The position numbers and the translations under genes were made by a program. A DNA stretch of 36,368 bases from a virus: positions 1 through 36,368 of the IMG/VR virus record IMGVR_UViG_3300028008_000047, one strand, 5' to 3'. Shown piece after piece: positions 30,676 through 36,368 of the stretch; the stretch's first letter is position 1, and every line of letters starts with the position of its first letter. Under the pieces are notes generated by a model. It was not told the DNA's origin and made no database searches. It was given only the letters and a program-made list of their open reading frames with translations.

Positions 30676-31254
30676 TTAATGTTCTTTACAGTTTGGTAAC
30701 ATACTAATAATTGTCTTTAAATTATTTTCAGTTAAAAACACACTCATCAATATATGATATATGTCGTCTGACATAGCAAAGCTACCGTGTTGTTTTCTTG
30801 TATTTAATATATATGGAACACCGGGTTTAAAATCTATGCGTTTGTTTTCGTATATAAAATTCCACTGGCTAACATCTGTTTTATTCAATGGAATGAAGAT
30901 TCTAATTTGTGGATTTAATCTATATGCATCTCTATGCATACTAAAAAATGAGCCTGCGTTCATGTGTGCGGCTCTACATCTGGCTAAATTTTCCCATTTA
31001 GTAAAAAAATCAATTATTGATGGGCAATTGTGTGTATTAGTATTTGGCTCTTGATATTCTGCGTGTTTACCTTTGTGATCAAGTGTTAAATCACCTATTG
31101 GTCCTGTTAGATTTACTCCACGTTTTCCATTAGGTCCTTGTTCCCATTCTAGTTTTTTAAGTTCATTGATAGCTTCTTCTGAATCAAATTTATAATCTAA
31201 TTCAAATATATCTCCGTAACTATTCAGAAGTGGTAGTAGATTTATATCTTTCAT
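30676..31254 (-). CDS. Asp/Asn hydroxylase-like cupin, paralogue of 11174-11839
   Basis: A 192-aa protein. H107-R-D109 (SMHRDAYRLNP) is the iron motif. RIFIPLNKT and FKPGVPYILNTRKQHGSF follow, with H156 as distal ligand. As in the paralogue near gp18, the expected Arg ten residues on is replaced, here by Tyr-His (IYH at 165-167). The shared NTRK-x-H...YH signature shows common origin. The co-substrate may be bound differently or the protein may be non-enzymatic. It overlaps the DUF6356-like gene by 35 bases and has only a weak ribosome site, so translation is likely coupled. Confidence 0.75.
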   Translation of the reverse strand: MKDINLLPLLNSYGDIFELDYKFDSEEAINELKKLEWEQGPNGKRGVNLTGPIGDLTLDHKGKHAEYQEPNTNTHNCPSIIDFFTKWENLARCRAAHMNAGSFFSMHRDAYRLNPQIRIFIPLNKTDVSQWNFIYENKRIDFKPGVPYILNTRKQHGSFAMSDDIYHILMSVFLTENNLKTIISMLPNCKEH

Positions 31255-31504
31255 TTTTTGGTTTCTTTCTTAGTTCGTCCATATCTTTTATATGCTGAAT
31301 ACGCATAATTTGATGATACATTTTGATTACACCTTTAGGTGCATCTGCTTTCCATAAGAAAGGAAATATTCCATGTATAACGCTTTTAAATGCAATTACA
31401 ACAAGCGACCAGCTATTCTTAAAACTATGCCATAAATGATACCAGTATCCCCATCCGGTTTCTACTTTAAGATGATGTATTGATTCCTTGAACCATTTTA
31501 ACAT
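31220..31504 (-). CDS. DUF6356-like small protein
   Basis: A 94-aa protein: GYWYHLWHSFKNSWSLVVIA followed by FKSVIHGIFPFLWKADAP and GVIKMYHQIM. The order E-x-Y/W-H...F...A...(I/V)HG-(I/L)-(F/L)PF-(L/F) is the pattern I remember for DUF6356, a family of short bacterial proteins of unknown function with a hydrophobic helix. The hydrophobic stretch (about 33-52) may touch or cross the membrane. The C-terminus is charged. Family call is from memory of the pattern and moderate at best. Confidence 0.6.
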   Translation of the reverse strand: MLKWFKESIHHLKVETGWGYWYHLWHSFKNSWSLVVIAFKSVIHGIFPFLWKADAPKGVIKMYHQIMRIQHIKDMDELRKKPKNERYKSTTTSE

Positions 31505-31507
31505 TTA

Positions 31508-32605
31508 TCATTCCGTCACTTTCTTTTTCATACTTGCAACAAACTGTTCACGCAACCATTCGTAGTCATTAATTTTGTTAAGAGCATCTACATCTTTCGC
31601 ATGTTGTTCACCATACGATTTTCCTTCTAATGCACCCTTAATACAATAACGTCCAAATCTTGCACCGTTGTCTAATGTACACCATGCTTCTAATCTGTCT
31701 ACTGTATCTTTTCTAGGACTATCTGTTTGCTGAATTCCACTTGAAAGTTTTACACATTCACGGAATGAACTACGCCATGTTCTGTATGGATCTTTATTAA
31801 ATCTTGTGATGTTTGATACATCAGTAATTGGTTGATAAAAACTAACACCTGTTGTAAAGTCTGGAAGTACATGTCCTAGTTCTAATAATTGTTCTCTTGG
31901 AAATAATTTTACACCACCATATCCATATTCTAAATCGTTAATAGGATTTTTAGCACTCCACACATATGTTGTATTTTTACGTTTACTCATTGGTGGAATA
32001 TAATCAAAACTAAAATGCGACATTACATCTGCATCTGCATCAACAATGTATACCATTTCTGATTTAGCTAATTCTGCAACTTTTCTGTGTGCGTTACCAA
32101 TGCCTTCAACATTTTTAACATGTTGTGCGTCTTTAAATCTGTTTCTTAATTTTTGGAAATTCTCGTCTGCTTCAGCTTCATGAAAACTAATCATAAAGAT
32201 ATCAAATTCTGCTACATGATAACTTGAAACAATTTTATTTTGTACTATAGTATGTGCTACACCATTAGTAGGAACTAAATGAATATCTCCCCAACTAACT
32301 GGTCTGTTTGTTCTTTTAATTACTCTAGGAAATGTGTGTATCACAGATTTTGCAATACGATCAGTTGGTCTATATTGCCAAGGAAAGCTAGGATTAATTT
32401 CAGTTTCATCAAATACTACCCAAGCCATGTCAGCTGTATCTTTGTATTGTGATGCTTCTTTTAGTAATTCCGTTTCTTCTGTAATTTTTGTAGCAGTTCT
32501 AATTATTGGATATGATTCGAACATAAATCTTTTTAGTCTATCCCAAGGCGTTACTACATTTTGTCCTTGAAACTCTTTACCTTTGTTATTAATTAAATTA
32601 ATCAT
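31508..32605 (-). CDS. glycosyltransferase-like protein (GT-A type)
   Basis: A 365-aa protein. EFDIFMISFHEAEADENF starts a GT-A-like domain, followed by NVEGIGNAHRKVAELAKSEM and the strand VYIVDADADVM (D189-A-D-A-D193), equivalent to the D-x-D metal/nucleotide-sugar site of family 2-type enzymes. YGGVKLFPREQLLELG and DFTTGVSF resemble the acceptor part. I chose the ATG at 32605 (AAAGG upstream, 8-base overlap with the previous gene) rather than one 27 bases earlier. The donor sugar is not predictable. It is directly downstream of another GT-A protein. Confidence 0.72.
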   Translation of the reverse strand: MINLINNKGKEFQGQNVVTPWDRLKRFMFESYPIIRTATKITEETELLKEASQYKDTADMAWVVFDETEINPSFPWQYRPTDRIAKSVIHTFPRVIKRTNRPVSWGDIHLVPTNGVAHTIVQNKIVSSYHVAEFDIFMISFHEAEADENFQKLRNRFKDAQHVKNVEGIGNAHRKVAELAKSEMVYIVDADADVMSHFSFDYIPPMSKRKNTTYVWSAKNPINDLEYGYGGVKLFPREQLLELGHVLPDFTTGVSFYQPITDVSNITRFNKDPYRTWRSSFRECVKLSSGIQQTDSPRKDTVDRLEAWCTLDNGARFGRYCIKGALEGKSYGEQHAKDVDALNKINDYEWLREQFVASMKKKVTE

Positions 32606-33248
32606 TGCAATCGCCTTTAACTGTAAATGCACGTGTTCCTATATGTGCAATTCTGTCACTTAATTCGTGACTAATATTTACTTCGTATCCTGCATCATTT
32701 GCAAGGCTACAAAAGTATATATCTTCTCCTACAAGGCTAGTATATGTTTCATTATATTCTATCTTATAGTGAGGCAGAGGAATATTCTCGTATACTTCTC
32801 TTCTTACTAACATCATTCCACTACCAACTGCCCAAACTTTTTCAATTCCTGTACCTGTTAATACTCTACTATCTAAGTTTGTTTTGCTTTTAAAAGCAAC
32901 AGGTCTGTGCGGTGGTACTCTTGTTGCATAATTACCAGCAATAATATCCTTATTGGCTGCTAATAATATATTTAGCGTATCTACTGGAAATTGCATATCA
33001 GCGTCTATCCACATAATATGTGTACAATTTGTTTCTAATGCTTCAGTAACAAGTTGCTGACGTTGCATTGCTACTTCGCTTCCCATGTTAAAATGTAAGC
33101 TAGTAGATAGTCCAGTCTCACCACACTTTTTTTGAAGCATGGCAAGACTGTACGCAAAAACCGCTGTAACATTATCTCGCACAGGAACACATATTGCTAC
33201 ATTTGCGGTGTTATTGTTTTTGTGGAAATAGTTAGGTACGCTTACCAT
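32598..33248 (-). CDS. family 2-type glycosyltransferase
   Basis: A 216-aa protein with a GT-A fold signature: VAICVPVRDNVTAVFAYSLA (first strand and nucleotide-binding region), NCTHIMWIDADMQFP with D82-x-D84, VWAVGSGMMLVRREVYE, then LVGEDIYFC (GED at 174-176) as the acceptor/catalytic acidic motif. No membrane segment is seen, so it is a cytoplasmic enzyme. The sugar and acceptor are unknown. Second gene of the operon, 3 bases after the 140-aa gene, and overlapping the next glycosyltransferase-like gene by 8 bases. Confidence 0.85.
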   Translation of the reverse strand: MVSVPNYFHKNNNTANVAICVPVRDNVTAVFAYSLAMLQKKCGETGLSTSLHFNMGSEVAMQRQQLVTEALETNCTHIMWIDADMQFPVDTLNILLAANKDIIAGNYATRVPPHRPVAFKSKTNLDSRVLTGTGIEKVWAVGSGMMLVRREVYENIPLPHYKIEYNETYTSLVGEDIYFCSLANDAGYEVNISHELSDRIAHIGTRAFTVKGDCND

Positions 33249-33251
33249 TAA

Positions 33252-33674
33252 TTATTTTACAGAAGCTAGTTCTGTTTGAAGTTCTGCTTCTACTTGCTGT
33301 ACTTCATAATTAAGTTGTTTAGCGATAGCTGTAGCTTGTTTAACACATGCGGCAAATGCTTCATCTTCTAAAGCTACCATATAATTCATATGCTCAGGCT
33401 GTACTTTACCAATTGTTAAAATATCAATGGCTGCTAATTTTGATAGACGTGCTACCCAATATTCTTCTTCAGACTCTTCAATATTTGCTAGTAGTGCATC
33501 AATATCATGCTCAGCTGCAAAATCTTTATGAATTGCTTCTAAAACTGGTAAGTCTGGATGTTGTTGTTCACGTGCTTGCATAAGCTCCGTGGTTAATACT
33601 TGTGCTTTACGAGATGCGGTTGGATGTGCACCAAGCACGAACGTCTCGATTTCAAATCGTGTTCTTATACTCAT
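33252..33674 (-). CDS. unknown 140-aa helical protein heading the glycosyltransferase operon
   Basis: Starts MSIRTRFEIETFVLGAHPTA. It is largely helical and acidic, with Ala/Gln/Glu-rich helices such as FAACVKQATAIAKQLNYE near the C-terminus. No family is recognised. AGGAG precedes the ATG, and the sigma70-like promoter at 33725-33753 makes it the first gene of an eight-gene early operon. A chaperone or cofactor role for the enzymes downstream is possible but unsupported. Confidence 0.75.
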   Translation of the reverse strand: MSIRTRFEIETFVLGAHPTASRKAQVLTTELMQAREQQHPDLPVLEAIHKDFAAEHDIDALLANIEESEEEYWVARLSKLAAIDILTIGKVQPEHMNYMVALEDEAFAACVKQATAIAKQLNYEVQQVEAELQTELASVK

Positions 33675-33724
33675 TGTTTTCTCCTGTGTTGAGTTTACAT
33701 TATTTGTAAATATATTTAGTTACT

Positions 33725-33753
33725 ATTTTACAATAAAACAATGATGCTGTCAA
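33725..33753 (-). promoter_or_regulatory. sigma70-like promoter of the glycosyltransferase operon
   Basis: TTGACA (33748-33753), 17-base spacer, TAAAAT (33725-33730). The -35 lies in the loop of the terminator at 33737-33773, so promoter and terminator share DNA. No NATAAATA octamer is seen upstream of this operon. Confidence 0.72.
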
Positions 33754-33773
33754 GTAATAACAACATCATTGTT
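33737..33773 (-). terminator. terminator after the 73-aa gene
   Basis: AACAATGATG (33737-33746) pairs with CATCATTGTT (33764-33773) around a 17-base loop; the minus-strand tail is TTATTG, only moderately T-rich. The loop holds the -35 of the next promoter. Confidence 0.7.
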
Positions 33774-33783
33774 AAATTAATTC

Positions 33784-34005
33784 TTATGGATGTGTTGGTT
33801 CGTCGGTTGTTGGATCTACTCCAGAACTCGTACCCCACGTATTAGGATTCTGCCATCCGCCAAACGTAGCCGATAAACTAATGTTTGTTGTTACTGATGG
33901 TGTAATAAACGCACCTAATTGACTTAGTGTTACTGTTCCACTTAGTCCAAAATAGTTACGAACTTCTCCCATGCTGATTGCTGAACCTGTTGCTGGTAAT
34001 GCCAT
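33784..34005 (-). CDS. small structural-like protein (73 aa)
   Basis: Starts MALPATGSAISMGEVRNYFG, a pattern (short Pro/Gly N-terminus, then a helix with a conserved Ile-Ser-Met) often seen in small virion-associated proteins next to fibre genes. The rest is Thr/Ser/Gly-rich beta sequence with FGGWQNPNTW and ends in an acidic, Pro/Thr-rich tail. GGAG precedes the ATG and there is a late promoter at 34060-34068. Specific role unknown. Confidence 0.7.
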   Translation of the reverse strand: MALPATGSAISMGEVRNYFGLSGTVTLSQLGAFITPSVTTNISLSATFGGWQNPNTWGTSSGVDPTTDEPTHP

Positions 34006-34059
34006 TTGTTGACTCCTTGCTTATAATTAACGTTAATCACAAGCATATTGCTTGCTTAA

Positions 34060-34068
34060 CTATTTATC
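34060..34068 (-). promoter_or_regulatory. T4-type late promoter
   Basis: GATAAATAG on the minus strand, 55 bases before the 73-aa gene. The leader contains a short self-complementary AAGCAAGC...GCTTG segment. Confidence 0.78.
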
Positions 34069-34118
34069 TATATGTCTCATAACATATAATAGTATATTAC
34101 TTTGCTTTAATTTTGATA

Positions 34119-35813
34119 TTAAGGTATTATTTGTAATGTAGATGGTACTAATTGTATCCAATTTGTTCCGTCATATCCTTCAAATATTTTAGTATCAGTA
34201 TTAAAATAAAACTGTCCTTCAACCGGGCTAGCCGGTCTTTGTGCTTCTGTACCCTTTGGTGCTACCCAAGTTGTAGGTGCATTTGCATAACTTTGTAATG
34301 TAGATGTAACTGTAGTTATCTGTGTATTTGTATATGAATTTGCTGAATTTACCGCTGCTGTTTTAGTTATTAAATCTTGTTGTTGTACAAATAAATTAGA
34401 TACCGCTGTTGTTGAATAATTTGTTAAGTCACTTGGCTGTATTACATTATTAGCATCAGTTAAGTCACTTATGTCTAATCCAGTTATTGTTGCATTAGTA
34501 ACATCTATTGTATCATTAACAGTTAGTTCATCTATCATTGATTCATGTACAACTAATTGAGAATCGTTGTTTCCTGTACCTACTGTTAAAACCGGATCAT
34601 TTGCTAGTCTGTCAGCAATGTCACCAAACAATGTTCCTGTTATTGCTATATTCTGTCCTTGCAGTGTATAGTAGCCTGTTGTATCAATTACTGTTGCTCC
34701 ACCTTGCGATGATGGTGCTTTTATTAAATCAATTTCAGCATCGTGAATTGTTAATAGATCTCTTACTGGACCGGTGGTAATAATTGGTGTATTTTGAGTA
34801 GGTGAAATTACATCTCCATATAAGCTACCTGCTACATTACCTGTTAGTGTGTATTGAGGTTGCGAAGCGTTTAATACGGTTGAGCCAGTATTTGGATTTA
34901 TAATGTTGCCCGTAACATTACCAGTAACATTACCAGTAACATTACCTTGTAAGTCGGCGTGAACAATAGGACCTGGTGTTGCATCATCTTCAATAATAAG
35001 TGTACTGCCGGTTCTGTCATAAACTGCACCGTTCCAATTACCAATTGTAGTTGTTCCAGTAAAGTCTGCACTACCACCAGTAAATGTAGCAATGCCACTA
35101 ATATTAGTAGTGCCTGCATTTAATGTTGTTGCGGTTGCTGAATCAACTGTTAAGACAGAATCTAAATTTCCAGTTCCGCTTTCTAAAATTTTATTTGCAC
35201 CAGTTGGATTGTAAACATCACCATACACATTGCCCGCTAGTCCGCCAGTAAATGTAGTACTTGTACTTGATACATCAACAATAACGTTTCCACTATTATC
35301 AACTACATCTCCACGATATGTTGCTGGTGTACTTGCATCTCCTGGGTTTAAAACAATTGATGTTGCGTCTGTTTCGTCTGCTAAGTTATAACCAACTTTA
35401 GTAGCATATGCAGAGTCTGTATCAGTAAAACTAATAACACCTGTTGCACTATCATAAGATAAACTACCAGTTGCTGAAATAGCTGCTCTCGCATTTGCAT
35501 CTGTATATTGTGTTGGTAAATTACCTGCAATAATTGTATCTGCAGTTAATGTTCCAACTGTTAAATTTCCTTTTTGTGTTATTTGTGCTGCTTCAATTTG
35601 ATTACTTGATTCTGAACCAATATATCCATCAATTACATAAAATGTTTGTGTTTCTGCATCTCTAACAAAACCTGCATAATTATTAATGCCAATTTTCCCT
35701 AAAAAACCTATATCAGATATTCCAGAGTTATCCTTGCCTAAAATTAATATAGGATCGGAAAATGCGGCATCGCTAGTGTCAATGTTTGACGTTTGAATTT
35801 TTCTAAAAGACAT
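34119..35813 (-). CDS. tail fibre-like repetitive structural protein
   Basis: A 564-aa protein of Thr/Ser/Asn/Asp/Gly-rich beta sequence with no enzyme motif. Visible fibre features: an N-terminal MSFRKIQTSNIDTSDAAFSD segment, SATGSLSYDSATGVISFTD (a unit common in phage fibres), repeated NVYGDVYNPTG / SLYGDVISPTQ-like turns, and a triple GNVT repeat. The last 40 residues (ASPVEGQFYFNTDTKIFEGY then DGTNWIQL) form the Trp/Gly module also found in gp18 and gp14. It probably forms part of a trimeric fibre or whisker upstream of another fibre gene. Late promoter at 35840-35848. Confidence 0.8.
   Translation of the reverse strand: MSFRKIQTSNIDTSDAAFSDPILILGKDNSGISDIGFLGKIGINNYAGFVRDAETQTFYVIDGYIGSESSNQIEAAQITQKGNLTVGTLTADTIIAGNLPTQYTDANARAAISATGSLSYDSATGVISFTDTDSAYATKVGYNLADETDATSIVLNPGDASTPATYRGDVVDNSGNVIVDVSSTSTTFTGGLAGNVYGDVYNPTGANKILESGTGNLDSVLTVDSATATTLNAGTTNISGIATFTGGSADFTGTTTIGNWNGAVYDRTGSTLIIEDDATPGPIVHADLQGNVTGNVTGNVTGNIINPNTGSTVLNASQPQYTLTGNVAGSLYGDVISPTQNTPIITTGPVRDLLTIHDAEIDLIKAPSSQGGATVIDTTGYYTLQGQNIAITGTLFGDIADRLANDPVLTVGTGNNDSQLVVHESMIDELTVNDTIDVTNATITGLDISDLTDANNVIQPSDLTNYSTTAVSNLFVQQQDLITKTAAVNSANSYTNTQITTVTSTLQSYANAPTTWVAPKGTEAQRPASPVEGQFYFNTDTKIFEGYDGTNWIQLVPSTLQIIP
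34911..34946 (-). repeat. three 12-bp tandem repeats in the fibre gene
   Basis: The unit (A/C)GTAACATTACC is repeated three times without a gap. On the minus strand it encodes Gly-Asn-Val-Thr three times. It preserves frame and could vary in copy number by slippage, changing fibre length. Confidence 0.85.
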
Positions 35814-35839
35814 TTTATGTGTTCCTTACGTATGTAGTA

Positions 35840-35848
35840 GTATTTATC
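35840..35848 (-). promoter_or_regulatory. T4-type late promoter of the fibre-like gene
   Basis: GATAAATAC on the minus strand, 27 bases before the start, with AAGGAAC as ribosome site. It follows the terminator at 35872-35901. Confidence 0.82.
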
Positions 35849-35871
35849 TACATACAGTAATATTTAGCCAT

Positions 35872-35901
35872 AAAAAAAGCAGGGTAAATATACCCTGCTT
35901 T
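35872..35901 (-). terminator. terminator of the S74 fibre gene
   Basis: AAAGCAGGGTA (35876-35886) pairs with TACCCTGCTTT (35891-35901), 4-base loop; a run of seven T follows on the minus strand, its first three within the stem. It lies about 20 bases after the stop. Confidence 0.93.
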
Positions 35902-35921
35902 AGTTTAATTAGTAATAATTA

Positions 35922-36368
35922 TTACTTCTTTTTTAGTTCTTCTACTTGAGCTGATAATTCTTTAACTGCTTCAATTAGTAGACCTGTAATGTTTCCGTAT
36001 GCTACTGAATGAACACCTTCTGCATCTGTGTGTACTGCTTCTGGAAGAACTGCTTTTAGTTCTTGGGCAATAACACCAGTTGAAGTTGATCCGTCTGAGA
36101 TACGATCAAAAGTTACACCACGTACTGCATTAACTTTACCTAAAGCACCGTCAATTACTTGTACGTTTGTTTTTAGAGTATCGTCTGAGTAAGCTGTAAT
36201 ATCACCAGTTGCTGTAAAGCTACCTGTGTATGAACCACTCATTGCAAATGATGTACCACTTAGTGACATACCATTTCCTGCTGTATATGTAGTATCTGCA
36301 TCACCGCTGTCAGCATATGTTTTTGCTGCCGCTAGTGCCGCATCTGCTTTTGAAGTTGCGTCTGCTGC
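35922..36368 (-). CDS. C-terminus of a tail fibre with S74 chaperone domain (cut by window edge)
   Basis: The frame is open from the window edge (33 codons before the first Met at 36269), so the start lies outside. The Ala/Asp-rich SKADAALAAAKTYAD part is a fibre shaft or coiled coil. The end is an intramolecular chaperone auto-processing (peptidase S74) domain: SDDTLKTNVQVIDGALGKV with the catalytic Ser-Asp, RGVTFDR, STGVIAQELKAVLPEAV and VAYGNITGLLIEAVKEL, ending in a coiled coil. Such domains help trimerise the fibre and then cut themselves off. T4-like fibre or spike function is likely; the host-binding part is not in view. Confidence 0.88.
   Translation of the reverse strand, partial: AADATSKADAALAAAKTYADSGDADTTYTAGNGMSLSGTSFAMSGSYTGSFTATGDITAYSDDTLKTNVQVIDGALGKVNAVRGVTFDRISDGSTSTGVIAQELKAVLPEAVHTDAEGVHSVAYGNITGLLIEAVKELSAQVEELKKK

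Noticed and set aside
34911-34946. Short direct repeats resembling a CRISPR-like array
   Set aside because: The unit is only 12 bases, has no spacers and lies in frame in a fibre gene. No CRISPR array is present in the window.
34898-35119. Alternative minus-strand frame rich in Leu/Val within the fibre gene
   Set aside because: It is a shifted reading of the repetitive Thr/Val/Gly codons of the fibre gene, with no start signal of its own.

Overview
The window is part of the genome of an AT-rich, T4-like myovirus of the marine type (cyanophage/pelagimyophage relatives). The evidence is a full set of T4 core genes: uvsX, uvsY, gp32, both terminase subunits, gp4, tail sheath gp18, tail tube gp19, neck gp13 and gp14, gp15 and a gp1-like dNMP kinase. 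T4-type late promoters, NATAAATA and mostly GATAAATAC, stand directly upstream of the virion genes. No tRNA, integrase or bacterial housekeeping block was seen. The host cannot be read from the sequence; a marine alphaproteobacterium such as SAR11 is a reasonable guess only.

Layout. From 1 to 4.5 kb (all minus) lies recombination and replication (uvsY, a small acidic protein, uvsX, gp32) plus an unknown 426-aa protein. From 4.5 to 14.4 kb (minus) lies the packaging and tail block: gp17, an acidic Cys-cluster protein, a probable internal head protein, gp16, gp4, a tail-tube paralogue, gp19, a 99-aa protein, a hydroxylase-like protein and gp18. From 14.5 to 21 kb (minus) come a second hydroxylase, two long paralogues of unknown function, gp1, a third oxygenase, gp13 and an unknown protein. 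From 21 to 25.2 kb (minus) comes an accessory island: a Lys-rich protein, two small early proteins, a flavin-dependent-halogenase-like protein and an SbmA/BacA-type peptide transporter. From 25.3 to 28.2 kb is the only plus-strand segment: gp14, gp15 and a Nudix hydrolase. From 28.2 to 33.7 kb (minus) is one tight operon: a 140-aa protein, two glycosyltransferase-like proteins, a DUF6356-like protein, two more hydroxylases, an SGNH hydrolase and a sulfotransferase-like protein. From 33.8 kb to the end (minus) are a small structural-like protein, a fibre-like protein, and the C-terminus of a fibre with a self-cleaving S74 chaperone domain.

Control. Two promoter classes can be read. Sigma70-like promoters (TTGACA-N17-TATACT or close variants) precede the first partial gene, gp32, gp1, two small genes near 22.5 kb and the glycosyltransferase operon. 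Late promoters precede the virion genes, the halogenase and the transporter. Many units end in a hairpin terminator immediately followed by the next promoter, so genes are insulated. The halogenase and SbmA-like genes have moron-like layout: own promoter, one gene, then a hairpin.

Most notable: (a) a phage SbmA/BacA-type transporter; (b) five 2OG-oxygenase/hydroxylase-like genes, a halogenase, glycosyltransferases, an SGNH hydrolase and a sulfotransferase-like protein, together suggesting a protein- or glycan-tailoring programme, part early and part late; (c) a short Trp/Gly-rich surface module recurring in the sheath, gp14, gp15 and a fibre; (d) three genes whose promoter spacing predicts leaderless mRNAs; (e) a T4 internal-protein-like capsid-targeting peptide.
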